From assembly GCA_024403695.1 (NCBI GenBank), contig JAKSRI010000026.1:1-38412 (forward strand): 38,412 nt of DNA, read 5' to 3'. A program made the position numbers and the translations under genes. The notes under the pieces were generated by a model, which saw only the letters and a program-made list of their open reading frames with translations, searched no databases and was not told where the DNA came from. Source of the stretch: Saccharofermentans sp. Lineage in GTDB: Bacteria; Bacillota; Clostridia; Saccharofermentanales; Saccharofermentanaceae. Positions within the stretch are counted from its first letter, which is position 1, and each line of letters begins with the position of its first letter. Of this stretch, positions 5,881-13,550 are shown in pieces.

Positions 5881-6099
5881 ATGGTTATCTATAGAACTGA
5901 GCAATGGTCAGGGTATGGTAAACAGAATTACTACTGGAATGAGTATCGTCTGGAAGGCGATACCGTCAGTAAGTACAAGTGTCACAGATGGAAATTCTTT
6001 GACGGAGATGAGAACACATGGGAAAGTTCAGAAGATTTAATTGAATCATGGAAGACAGATGATCCTCAGATGCCACAGTGGCTGAAGGATTACATCTAA
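5881..6099 (+). CDS. Small hypothetical protein, 72 aa
   Basis: No family recognised. The product is soluble, aromatic and acidic ([28 protein letters not shown] ..., here quoted in parts: [39 protein letters not shown]). The ATG at 5881 is chosen because GGAGG ends seven bases upstream; an in-frame TTG at 5875 is too close to the RBS. A strong leader hairpin and its own terminator (6121-6152) make this a stand-alone unit, unless the FtsH-like gene is reached by read-through. Confidence 0.6.
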   Translation: MVIYRTEQWSGYGKQNYYWNEYRLEGDTVSKYKCHRWKFFDGDENTWESSEDLIESWKTDDPQMPQWLKDYI

Positions 6100-6120
6100 C
6101 AACAACACACAAACGCATAG

Positions 6121-6152
6121 GGGAGACCTGCCGTGAGGTGGGTCTCCTTTTC
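6121..6152 (+). terminator. Intrinsic terminator before the FtsH-like gene
   Basis: GGAGACC (6122-6128) pairs with GGTCTCC (6141-6147), with further pairing inside, followed by TTTTCT. Confidence 0.75.
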
Positions 6153-6181
6153 TATGACGTGATTACGAAAGGGGAAACAAC

Positions 6182-7465
6182 ATGAATGCATTTGATAAGG
6201 TTATAGGCTACGACAATATTAAGGAACAGATTTTTAAAATCATCGATATGGTTAAGAACAGAGAAATCTACAATGAGCTTGGTGCCAAGCTCCCAAGTGG
6301 AATTCTCCTAAGCGGCAAGCCAGGTTTGGGCAAGACATTAATTGCTAACTGCTTTGTAGAGGAATTAGGTTTGCCATACTATATGGTCAGAAGAGATAAG
6401 TCAGACAGCAATTTTATCGGACAGATTAAGAAGACATTTGAGAAAGCTAAGCTAAATGCTCCATCGGTAGTACTTCTTGATGATATGGATAAGTATGCCA
6501 ACATTGACTATAGACATAAGGATGCTCCAGAGTTTATTGCAGTTCAAAGTGGAATAGATAGCGTAAGCGATAGTGATGTAATTGTATTAGCTACTGTAAA
6601 CGATATAGATAAACTTCCTGAATCCCTTGTTAGAACAGGAAGATTCGATTACAGATTCACAATTGAAGAACCTACAGGAGAGGATGCTGCCAAGATTATT
6701 AGATATTTCTTATCCAGTCGTAAGATGACAGAGGATATAAACATAGAAGACCTTTGTAGAATGGTAAGCAATATGACGTGTGCTGAGATTGAAACGGTTA
6801 TCAATAAGGCAACAATGTATGCTGGTATGCGCCGCAAGTCACATGCCGAAATGAGCGATTTGGTGCAGGTGGTGCGAGAGGAATACTTTGATTTTGATAA
6901 TAGCCATCAGAATGCTCGAATCGATGTAAAGAAAGTGGCACTTCATGAGGCTGCACATGCGGTGGTCAGTGAGGTGCTTTGTCAGGGTAGTGTTGGTATG
7001 GTAGCCATAAAGAAAATAGGGGATAAGTCTCCAGGTGGATTTGTCCATACATGTGGAACAGATGGAGATATTTCTAGCCTGATTCTTATTAGTCTTGCTA
7101 GTAAAGCAGCAATGGATCTGTATTATGGGGATTCTCAGAACTATGGCGTTTCTGAAGATTTACAGATGGCATATGCGATGGTTAAGGATTCAATCTTGCT
7201 TACATCGAAATATGGATTTAACTACTATGGTTCAGATGCTTACAGACCAATGCTGACGCAGGAACAGCGAATCGTTGTAGCAAGCGAACTCGAGAGATAT
7301 TCTAATCAGGCTCGAATGATTCTGATTAAGAATTGTGATTTTCTTGATGCAGTAAGTGACGCGCTCTTGAAACATGAGACATTGCTGTATTCGGATATTC
7401 AGAGTATTAAAAGCAGATTGAATGCTGTTTATGAATATGAGTCTGGAGTAACGGGATTGATTTGA
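6182..7465 (+). CDS. Soluble FtsH-like AAA+ ATPase/M41 zinc peptidase
   Basis: The 427-residue protein has an FtsH-type AAA module directly at the N-terminus: Walker A GKPGLGKT (45-52), Walker B VVLLDDMD (96-103), second region of homology with LATVND and RTGRFD (136-156). An M41 peptidase follows, with zinc motif HEAAH (255-259) and third ligand candidate D326 in SEDLQ. Normal FtsH is about 600 residues with two N-terminal membrane helices; these are absent, so this is a cytosolic or recruited variant. RBS AAAGGGGA. It is flanked by terminators on both sides, so it is monocistronic. A role in degrading a partner protein of the island is plausible but unproven. Confidence 0.87.
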   Translation: MNAFDKVIGYDNIKEQIFKIIDMVKNREIYNELGAKLPSGILLSGKPGLGKTLIANCFVEELGLPYYMVRRDKSDSNFIGQIKKTFEKAKLNAPSVVLLDDMDKYANIDYRHKDAPEFIAVQSGIDSVSDSDVIVLATVNDIDKLPESLVRTGRFDYRFTIEEPTGEDAAKIIRYFLSSRKMTEDINIEDLCRMVSNMTCAEIETVINKATMYAGMRRKSHAEMSDLVQVVREEYFDFDNSHQNARIDVKKVALHEAAHAVVSEVLCQGSVGMVAIKKIGDKSPGGFVHTCGTDGDISSLILISLASKAAMDLYYGDSQNYGVSEDLQMAYAMVKDSILLTSKYGFNYYGSDAYRPMLTQEQRIVVASELERYSNQARMILIKNCDFLDAVSDALLKHETLLYSDIQSIKSRLNAVYEYESGVTGLI

Positions 7466-7497
7466 AGAAAGTAAGATTTGTTGAAATTGGTATGATG

Positions 7498-7524
7498 AGA
7501 GGCCACCAGTGGTGGCCTCTTTAC
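7498..7524. terminator. Bidirectional terminator between convergent genes
   Basis: AGAGGCCACC (7498-7507) pairs perfectly with GGTGGCCTCT (7511-7520) around a 3-base loop; T/A runs flank it. Confidence 0.8.
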
Positions 7525-7547
7525 TTAGTTGTTTGTGATGAATCCAT

Positions 7548-8357
7548 TCAATTTGATTTTTTTCTTCCAATATAAATGAAGGCCATTAATTTATTGAATT
7601 CGTTTATTTCATCAGTGTCACCTTCGACAATACCATTCACTTCATAGTATTTTATTGCCTCTTCTAATGTTTTATATAGTGGTGGGTATTTTAAACTAGC
7701 TTTGTTAATGAAGACATTATAATATGTGTCAGTTACAATTGTAACTCCGCCGTATGGAATTGAAAGCGTTTTCGAACTCAGGTAGTCTTTGTTTTTATTT
7801 ACCCATGAAATTGCATAATTGTTATCAAAAGACTTAACCATTGAAAGGACTAGCTTATCAATTATTAACATATTTTCTGGATAATTGTCATGAAGAAGTG
7901 AAAGACAATTAAATCTAAGAATTGGAGGGAGAATTGAAAATGCCCTAATAATATCTAGATTATGACCAAACCTGTATTTAGTGAAATAATCATAAAATAG
8001 AAAACTGTAGATATTGATAAGAGCATCTTGTGCCTTAATGACATCTTCATCTGATCCAGCATTTGGTATGATTTTTGTATGTGAATTATTATTACCTAAT
8101 TTTTTAATAATGTCGTAATTTTCTTTGAAGAACGAATTGCTATAAAATCCTTTTTTGCTTAATTGTTCTAAGGTTTTTTCGTGACCAAGTAATAAATTTT
8201 TTTCGTTTGGATACTTGAGTATTCTTCGTGTGATTATTTCTAGATATTTTCGTATATTTGATAATTTAGTGCTGTTTGATAATTTTTCAAAATAGAATGA
8301 TTCGGAAATAAGAGTTTCAATTGTTGATTTGTAAGCTTGATCATTATATCTTTCCAT
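7548..8357 (-). CDS. DUF4145-like protein, 269 aa
   Basis: Residues about 30-140 look like a DUF4145 domain: KLSNIRKYLEIITRRILK ... GHEKTLEQLSKKGF ... DIIKKLGNNNSHTKI ... IKAQDALINIYSFLFYDYF. DUF4145 belongs to the HEPN-related helical families and often occurs in phage-defence and restriction settings. The canonical RNase motif is not clear here (NNNSH instead of Rx4-6H), so it may be a non-catalytic relative. The C-terminal part (SIPYGGVTIVTDTYYNVF, LYKTLEEAIKYYEVNG) is unfamiliar. RBS AGGAGG lies directly upstream on the minus strand. It diverges from the 54-aa peptide and the HEPN-motif gene. Confidence 0.6.
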   Translation of the reverse strand: MERYNDQAYKSTIETLISESFYFEKLSNSTKLSNIRKYLEIITRRILKYPNEKNLLLGHEKTLEQLSKKGFYSNSFFKENYDIIKKLGNNNSHTKIIPNAGSDEDVIKAQDALINIYSFLFYDYFTKYRFGHNLDIIRAFSILPPILRFNCLSLLHDNYPENMLIIDKLVLSMVKSFDNNYAISWVNKNKDYLSSKTLSIPYGGVTIVTDTYYNVFINKASLKYPPLYKTLEEAIKYYEVNGIVEGDTDEINEFNKLMAFIYIGRKKSN

Positions 8358-8487
8358 GTTTCCTCCTAATGTTTTTGCTATACGTTAGTGCTTTAGTATG
8401 TAAATGAGAAAATTGATTTAAAAACAAGTTCGATTAATTGACTAATATATTATTTGCCATTAATATGAAAATAATCAAGGCAAAGGC

Positions 8488-8540
8488 ATTTCTACCAGTA
8501 TTTTTTATTCTGAGGGTTCCTCAAGAAAGGAGGTAGAAAT
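8488..8540 (+). promoter_or_regulatory. Leader inverted repeat masking the RBS of the 54-aa gene
   Basis: ATTTCTACC (8488-8496) and GGTAGAAAT (8532-8540) are perfectly complementary and enclose the hairpin TGAGG-gtt-CCTCA (8511-8523). The 3' arm directly follows and overlaps the RBS AAAGGAGG (8526-8533). Same design as the leaders at 4848, 5814 and 13533. Confidence 0.55.
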
Positions 8541-8705
8541 ATGATAAATGTCACTTTAGACTGGAAATCATTCCTTGCCTTGGGATGTGGCATTAGCGCA
8601 ATCATTCTTGCTTATAATTCTGATGCGATAACTGCTGATTCTGTATTAACTGGTGCAGTTGATGCAGGTAAGGAATATGCAATCTCTAGAAAAAGAGGGT
8701 GCTAA
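8541..8705 (+). CDS. Small membrane peptide, 54 aa
   Basis: An ORF too short for most gene finders: MINVTLDWKSFLALGCGISA followed by IILAYNSDAITADSV and ending YAISRKRGC. It has one N-terminal membrane helix (about 8-26) and a short polar tail. RBS AAAGGAGG is ideal and a perfect 12-bp terminator follows the stop, so it is an own transcription unit. The 83-aa gene at 10842 has the same layout (short head, LAxGA/LAILGA helix, then a DA-rich amphipathic stretch) and is a likely distant paralogue. Function unknown; toxin-like, phage-shock-like or accessory membrane roles are all open. Confidence 0.6.
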   Translation: MINVTLDWKSFLALGCGISAIILAYNSDAITADSVLTGAVDAGKEYAISRKRGC

Positions 8706-8712
8706 TTCTTTG

Positions 8713-8747
8713 GCACATAATCACTTGTGATTATGTGCTTTTGTTTT
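8713..8747 (+). terminator. Intrinsic terminator after the 54-aa gene
   Basis: GCACATAATCAC (8713-8724) pairs perfectly with GTGATTATGTGC (8727-8738) and is followed by TTTTGTTTTT. Confidence 0.85.
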
Positions 8748-8767
8748 TGAGATAAATAGGAGGAATT

Positions 8768-10480
8768 ATGATAAACACAAATGGTATATATGAAAAAATC
8801 ATGATGGATGTATGCTTAAAAAGAATTATGAATGAGAGAAATCGATGGGATGATTATAATTCGAGAACAGAATCAGGTAATTCTTATTTTGAATATGAAG
8901 GATATGACTATATCAAGTTAAGCAGCATTATGACGGAGTGTAAATGCATAATTGAAGAGATGCTAAATTCGCTTGTATATGAGTTATTGAAGGCATATAG
9001 GATATCTTTTAAATATTACAGAGTTCAAAAAGGTCAAGCAAAAGTTCATGTTATTTCGAATAAAGATTTTCACAATCGTACGACTGATTTATCTGAGGGA
9101 TTGTCGTTTACTCTAGAAAAAGAACAACACAAGAATGTATATTTTTTTAGTCAATATGGATTAAGTAATAGATTATCATTAGATGCAACAAAAGAATTAT
9201 TGAAAGTTACTGGGGCTGAGAAGGTTAGGTATGTATCACTAGTTGAAAGTGGTGCATATAAAGCAATTTTGAATCATAACGATTGTCTTAGTGATGAGAC
9301 AAGGGGAACGGATACTTATTCTCTGAAACAGTTTTTCATGATGTTTTTTGATTCCAATGAATACGAGAAATTTAGTGAGTATAATTCCAAATTTAATAAA
9401 TTGATTAAGGAGTATCTTGGATTTAAGGTTGTTAGATCAATAAATTCAAAATCCTTCACAATAAAAACCTCTATACTTGATGCTTTCGCTTGTACAGTAA
9501 ATGAAAGAAAAAAAGCGTTGAGTCAAGGTGATATCTTGTCTTGCAATTTTTATAAAAATAATAAGCATAAATTGATAGTGGGTGACAGTGAATTCTCTAA
9601 GTGTTTTATAACTGCGGAATGGATGTATAGATCTTTGTTTAATACGCAAAACATCGATTATACTGCTATTGCTATGGGGTATTATAAATCGATTGAGATT
9701 TTTTTGTTGGAATATATTAAGGTTCAATCTCAATTTCATGATTGTAAATTATGGGTGTCAAATAAATTTATAAACGTACGCGAGTTGGAAGAAAACAGTG
9801 ATCTGATTGCTAAAATTAATTTAGGTAATTTAATTAATTTTTTTGGATATTATGACAAGTTGAATAATGAGGTTAAGTTGCGTAACCCTAAGTTTATTGA
9901 AACAAATATAACTAAACATACACACGAAGAACTTGTTAAGTGCTTGTTTGAAATCCATGGATTAAGAAATAATTATTTTCACAAAGAGATTCTTATTGAT
10001 TGGAATATAGTTGAAGAATCAAGAAAGATAGCTTATAACACTTTCTTCCTTTTATTTGGAAGTTGTGTTTTCAATGAAAAACAGTTGAAACTTTTGGGTC
10101 TTATTGATTCAAAGGAAAAAACAAATTTTGATGCATTATGTGAATATGTATACCAAAATCCTCAATCTGTGCTTACTGAGCATGGGATGAAAATAAAAAT
10201 ATATTATCTACAGACTAAAGAAATTGGAGATTGCTGGATGTTATTTCCAGATATGAACATGGAATATGATTTTTATGGAACTCCTGTTTATTCCGGTGTG
10301 TTTTTTCAGCGGCCAACTGAGCAGAAAGGTGTTCAAAATAGGGTGAAAATTTCCGCCGATAATTGTCCTTTATACATATACGAGGGAACATTGACTATTA
10401 GTATGAATGGTGGCTCTTTATTTGATGTCTCTGGTCCACAACAAAAAATATATGAAGATGGGAAGTTTTTGATTAAGTAA
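8768..10480 (+). CDS. Large protein with a HEPN-type Rx4H motif, possible abortive-infection RNase
   Basis: A 570-residue AT-rich gene without a recognised full-length family. The helical region around residues 285-435 (WMYRSLFNTQNIDYTAIAMG ... SIEIFLLEYI ... GLRNNYFHKEILIDW) carries R400 and H405, an Rx4H motif of HEPN ribonucleases, at the position in the last long helix pair where it is expected. N-terminal 1-280 is mixed alpha/beta and unfamiliar; the C-terminal 130 residues are beta-rich. HEPN proteins with large extra domains are common phage-defence effectors. RBS AGGAGG is good. Its neighbours are the 54-aa membrane peptide (20 kb-like spacing not needed: 62 bases upstream) and the divergent DUF4145-like gene. 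No antitoxin-like partner overlaps it. Confidence 0.55.
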   Translation: MINTNGIYEKIMMDVCLKRIMNERNRWDDYNSRTESGNSYFEYEGYDYIKLSSIMTECKCIIEEMLNSLVYELLKAYRISFKYYRVQKGQAKVHVISNKDFHNRTTDLSEGLSFTLEKEQHKNVYFFSQYGLSNRLSLDATKELLKVTGAEKVRYVSLVESGAYKAILNHNDCLSDETRGTDTYSLKQFFMMFFDSNEYEKFSEYNSKFNKLIKEYLGFKVVRSINSKSFTIKTSILDAFACTVNERKKALSQGDILSCNFYKNNKHKLIVGDSEFSKCFITAEWMYRSLFNTQNIDYTAIAMGYYKSIEIFLLEYIKVQSQFHDCKLWVSNKFINVRELEENSDLIAKINLGNLINFFGYYDKLNNEVKLRNPKFIETNITKHTHEELVKCLFEIHGLRNNYFHKEILIDWNIVEESRKIAYNTFFLLFGSCVFNEKQLKLLGLIDSKEKTNFDALCEYVYQNPQSVLTEHGMKIKIYYLQTKEIGDCWMLFPDMNMEYDFYGTPVYSGVFFQRPTEQKGVQNRVKISADNCPLYIYEGTLTISMNGGSLFDVSGPQQKIYEDGKFLIK

Positions 10481-10564
10481 ATGTGTTGAAGTTAGTAGAA
10501 TAGCTAGAAAAACAATCAGCTTATTATGATGCTGAGGTGTAGTTTTGATGTGATAGTCTAAAAT

Positions 10565-10632
10565 CCCCCCCTCAGTCGCCCCTTAGGCGACCTCCCAACA
10601 ACACAAAATGAATATAATCCTCCTATAACAAA
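10565..10632. repeat. 68-bp repeat R2, copy a (orphan promoter/leader element)
   Basis: The block begins CCCCCTCAGTCGCCCC, has a GTCGCC/GGCGAC hairpin, a TATAAT box (10614-10619) and ends TCCTCCTATAACAAA. It is about 85-90 percent identical to 13485-13550, which precedes the ADP-ribosylglycohydrolase. Here the matching TATAGGAGGATT arm and gene are missing and a REP-like palindrome follows instead. The gap 10481-10841 otherwise holds only that palindrome and the leader of the 83-aa gene. Confidence 0.6.
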
Positions 10633-10641
10633 TAGTCATAG

Positions 10642-10690
10642 AAGGTGTCAGGTTAGTGTGGCAAATGAGAGCACATTAACCTGACACCTT
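10642..10690. repeat. REP-like palindrome 2
   Basis: AAGGTGTCAGGTTAGTGTG (10642-10660) pairs with CACATTAACCTGACACCTT (10672-10690), with a single mismatch. Best-preserved member of the family; followed by T-rich sequence, so it can terminate transcription. Confidence 0.8.
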
Positions 10691-10841
10691 TAGTTTTAAC
10701 AAGAGTATTTCATGTGAAGAGTTTTTTGCTATGCAAAGTCAAATGATGCTGTTATGTGAATAATTTGCAGATTTTTTTCCGTGATGCGTGTGTTAATCAA
10801 GAGTAGTATCAGCTTACAAAACGACAAAGGAGATTTATATT

Positions 10842-11093
10842 ATGGCAAGATTAATTGATGCAAAAGTTGATTTAACAGTACCGTTAGCAATTTTGGGGGC
10901 TTTTTTTGGAGGATCTATCCTTTATGGCGTGCACAAGATGGATGCTAAACAGATTGAAGGTGTATCACATCATGTACTTGATACAGCAGAGACATTTGCA
11001 ACTCCTAAAAAGTGTGTCCCTCCACAGATTAGTGAGACTTCACTTAGTGAAGGTGTTGATGCTATGTCAAGTAATCAATCATCAGAGTGGTAA
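10842..11093 (+). CDS. Small membrane protein, 83 aa
   Basis: No family recognised. The protein has a short N-terminal segment, a hydrophobic helix around residues 12-29 (TVPLAILGAFFGGSILYGV), an amphipathic stretch and a polar, serine-rich tail. RBS AAAGGAG at 10828-10834. A terminator follows directly. The layout resembles the 54-aa product at 8541. A second frame overlapping it (10906-11160) has no RBS and is treated as a shadow. Confidence 0.6.
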   Translation: MARLIDAKVDLTVPLAILGAFFGGSILYGVHKMDAKQIEGVSHHVLDTAETFATPKKCVPPQISETSLSEGVDAMSSNQSSEW

Positions 11094-11098
11094 CACAA

Positions 11099-11125
11099 GC
11101 TCCCTGCTTACCGCAGGGGGCTTTC
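11099..11125 (+). terminator. Terminator after the 83-aa gene
   Basis: CCCTGC (11102-11107) pairs with GCAGGG (11113-11118), followed by a short T-containing tract; moderate strength. Confidence 0.6.
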
Positions 11126-11178
11126 ATTTCGTCTGTTTTTGTTATCAAAATCACTACTAGTACAGATTCACATATACA

Positions 11179-11200
11179 GTGACAGGTTAGTGTGACAATA
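11179..11200. repeat. REP-like half element 3
   Basis: GTGACAGGTTAGTGTGACAA corresponds to the 5' arm and centre of the palindrome family; the 3' arm (TAACCTGACACC) is missing. The sequence between here and the pseudogene fragment shows no ORF. Confidence 0.55.
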
Positions 11201-11247
11201 GATCATCGTTATATATATCCTTACATGAATAATTAATATACTTTGCG

Positions 11248-11454
11248 TTATTGTGTTATCCACATAGCTGGTCTGACTCCGTAGTAGTTGCATATAACTT
11301 GAGATCCGGTGTAATCAATGTCACCATCATCCTCGACATAAGTTCCATTATATTGATTGTATCCTGGGGTGCGTAGCCACCACCAACATGCATGGTTATA
11401 AGAACTCTCTAAACAGTAATTGTCTATTGCGAATTTAGTCGGATAATAATGATG
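11248..11454 (-). pseudogene. C-terminal remnant of a DUF6273-domain protein
   Basis: The minus strand reads, in one frame, NYCLESSYNHACWWWLRTPG, then about 30 residues, then YYGVRPAMWITQ and a stop at 11248-11250. The WWLRTPG and GVRPAMWI signatures are the hallmark of the DUF6273 (formylglycine-generating-enzyme-like) C-terminus. The frame is closed upstream by a stop at 11455-11457 and has no start codon, so only about 68 residues of a domain of more than 150 survive. It is a decayed gene, consistent with an eroded accessory region. Confidence 0.7.
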
Positions 11455-11492
11455 TTATGGCATAAGAAACATCAATCAAATTTTAATATTCT

Positions 11493-11537
11493 GTAAAAAA
11501 GCAGGATTTGAGAACCAACCCCAAATCCTACTTTTTA
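11493..11537. terminator. Bidirectional terminator between the remnant and the lipoprotein pair
   Basis: AAAAAAGCAGGATTTG (ending 11510) pairs with CAAATCCTACTTTTT (11522-11536) with one mismatch around an 11-base loop; A and T runs flank the stem. Confidence 0.75.
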
Positions 11538-11637
11538 AGATGTTTTTTATTATATACTTCTTGATTTTGATAGTGGGGAATAAATCCTGCTATTGTATCC
11601 AAATACAAACCGAATTTAATCGGGGGGAGGAAGTACT

Positions 11638-12294
11638 ATGAAAAGAAAACATTTATTGATTGCTGCTTTAACTGCGTCTTTGGTTGCAGCTTCTGTTCTG
11701 TGTACAGGTTGTAACAAAGCTGATGGTGGGGTGGCCACAATACAAGCAGATCAAGAAGATACTGAAGCTCAGGCGAGAGCTTTGATTGCAACTGGCGAGG
11801 AAGAATACGCTTTGGCGTTGGAATGTCGCGATAATTTGAAGTATGACGAGGCGAAAGAGCATTGCGATCTTGCTGTAGAGGCATACGAGAGCGTTTATAA
11901 ACTGGATAGCAGCCTGATGTCAGAGTTTAGTTTTACTTCAGTTGATGCAAACAATATGAAGTATTACATTGATCAGTCATATTATCCAAATACTGAACTT
12001 ATCAGATTGGATAAGGTAACTGGTGATAAGTATTTTTCATATGCTCAACAAATGGCAAGCAATACTAGAGATAAGAGATGTGATGACTATAACTATACAT
12101 CGATCTCTGAAGATTCAGCAGAGATTGCTTTGGATAAATACATAGAATATTTGTCGGATTTAGATTCTGTAACAGATTTGCATGTTAGTGATTTTACTAC
12201 TAATCAGATTGCCGGCTTTAACTATAAAGGAAAGAAAATAGAGATTATGTGGTATGAAAATATGCTTACTGTCATGATACCGGCCGACATTTGA
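11638..12294 (+). CDS. Lipoprotein with shared YPNTE C-terminal domain (first of two)
   Basis: A 218-residue protein with a lipoprotein-like signal (KRKHLLIAALTASLVAASVL, then CTGC as lipobox). Residues 45-95 are helical and alanine/glutamate-rich (ARALIATGEEEYALALECRD). The C-terminal about 110 residues contain SYYPNTELIRLDKVTG and DKYIEYLSDLDSVTDLHV, with a beta end GKKIEIMWYENMLTVMIP. The same order of motifs is in the next gene, so the two are tandem paralogues in their C-terminal halves. GGGGGGAGGAAG precedes the ATG. No known family recognised. Confidence 0.7.
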   Translation: MKRKHLLIAALTASLVAASVLCTGCNKADGGVATIQADQEDTEAQARALIATGEEEYALALECRDNLKYDEAKEHCDLAVEAYESVYKLDSSLMSEFSFTSVDANNMKYYIDQSYYPNTELIRLDKVTGDKYFSYAQQMASNTRDKRCDDYNYTSISEDSAEIALDKYIEYLSDLDSVTDLHVSDFTTNQIAGFNYKGKKIEIMWYENMLTVMIPADI

Positions 12295-12347
12295 TGGGGA
12301 GTCTGACGCGTTATTAGCATATTAATGGTGTAGGGAGAGTTAAAACA

Positions 12348-13085
12348 ATGAAAAAAATTATAGTAGTCATTTTAACAATGATGATGTTGGTCTTTGCAGG
12401 CTGTGCGAATAAAGAAGTAAAAAATGTAGAGACTCTTATTGACGAGATTGGAGAGGTATCAATCGATAGTTCAGATAAATTGGAAGCTGCACAAAATGCT
12501 TACGATGCACTTTCTCCTGAGGATGCGCAGAAGGTTTCAAATTATAATCAGTTACTCTCAGCTCAGAGTGAATACGACGGAATAGTTGATGAGACTATTA
12601 GCAATGCAAATTCTTTATATTCTAAGGTTAATAAAAATCTTGAGAACTACGAGCGTAATGCTGCAATAGAGAATCTGGATGAGTTGCAAAAGTTGTATGA
12701 CAGTATCCCTGAGGATAGAAAAAGTGAAGTGAAATTCTCTACGGATATAGCTAAGCTAAGAGACGCATTGCAGGATGTATGTTATCCAAATACAGAAATA
12801 TGGAAATTCCATTTTGTAGCTGGCGGTGACTATATTGGTATTGACGAGAATGATGTGGCCCCTAAATATAAAATTCAGGTTTGGTATTCATACTCCACTG
12901 GTAACGAGGCAGTAGAAGCGTGCCTTGACTATATTGACTATTTGGATAAACAGCTAGACGTAAAACTCGAATCCATTGATAAAGAGTTGTCTATCGTTAC
13001 ATATTCTTATCCAGGCGGACATATCGAGGTGTTCCCAATGAATTTTGGTTCACAGGGTGGCCAGGTGTCTGTAGGTTTATATTAA
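12348..13085 (+). CDS. Lipoprotein with shared YPNTE C-terminal domain (second of two)
   Basis: A 245-residue protein with signal KKIIVVILTMMMLVFAGC (lipobox FAGC). Residues 25-140 are a long helical/coiled region (LEAAQNAYDALSPEDAQKVS; LENYERNAAIENLDELQKLY) of the kind seen in surface-anchored spacers. The C-terminal domain starts VCYPNTEIWKFHFVAGGDY, contains EACLDYIDYLDKQLDV, and ends GGHIEVFPMNF. It parallels the preceding lipoprotein. RBS AGGGAGAG. Downstream by 14 bases is a small membrane protein, so 11638-13480 may be one operon. Confidence 0.72.
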   Translation: MKKIIVVILTMMMLVFAGCANKEVKNVETLIDEIGEVSIDSSDKLEAAQNAYDALSPEDAQKVSNYNQLLSAQSEYDGIVDETISNANSLYSKVNKNLENYERNAAIENLDELQKLYDSIPEDRKSEVKFSTDIAKLRDALQDVCYPNTEIWKFHFVAGGDYIGIDENDVAPKYKIQVWYSYSTGNEAVEACLDYIDYLDKQLDVKLESIDKELSIVTYSYPGGHIEVFPMNFGSQGGQVSVGLY

Positions 13086-13099
13086 ACGAGGTGATATTC

Positions 13100-13480
13100 A
13101 TGAAGAATAACAAACTGTCAATTATTGCAATCCTTATTGGTGCTGTGGCAATTCTTGTTGGTGCCAAAATGATTATCGGTATGACTGATTTATCAACTCA
13201 CTATGTTAGTACAGACCGCGCTTATGGATGCGCATTTGGCGCTGATTTCTATACGGAAATGTATAACGTAACTAAGGTTGTAAACGATAATACACAAAAA
13301 GAAGTTGCAGAAATAAATGGCATATATAATGCCATGGTTACAATTCAGAGAGAGCAAACTAGAAACGATGGTATTCTGATTTGCTTTATTGGAGCAGCAT
13401 TTATATTTGCTGGTCTGATTATGGATGATGGAAGTAAAGCTCCTAAGCTTGATGAGAACAAACCGGCAGAGAAAGTTTAA
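13100..13480 (+). CDS. Two-pass membrane protein, 126 aa
   Basis: Membrane helices at about residues 7-28 (LSIIAILIGAVAILVGAKMI) and 97-114 (GILICFIGAAFIFAGLIM) bracket an extracytoplasmic loop of about 65 residues containing ATDR-like STDRAYGCAFGADFYTEMY. The ATG at 13100 is preferred: the upstream GTG at 13091 is part of the RBS GAGGTG. No family recognised, though short two-helix proteins with this loop accompany lipoprotein genes in Lachnospiraceae. It lies 14 bases after the lipoprotein gene, so co-expression is likely. Confidence 0.68.
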   Translation: MKNNKLSIIAILIGAVAILVGAKMIIGMTDLSTHYVSTDRAYGCAFGADFYTEMYNVTKVVNDNTQKEVAEINGIYNAMVTIQREQTRNDGILICFIGAAFIFAGLIMDDGSKAPKLDENKPAEKV

Positions 13481-13484
13481 TCCT

Positions 13485-13550
13485 GCCCCCAGTCGCCCCT
13501 CAGGCGACCTACCAACAACACAGAATAAATATAATCCTCCTATAACAAAC
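13485..13550. repeat. R2 repeat, copy b, in the promoter region of the ADP-ribosylglycohydrolase
   Basis: It carries the same AGTCGCCCCTNAGGCGACCT hairpin and AACAACACA run as copy a, and ends in the same TATAAT (13530-13535) and TCCTCCTATAACAAAC. The shared TATAAT suggests it supplies the -10 box; no good -35 box is visible. Confidence 0.6.

Noticed and set aside
10906..11160. An 84-aa ORF overlapping the 83-aa membrane protein gene
   Set aside because: Different frame over the same bases, no RBS, and it runs through the terminator.
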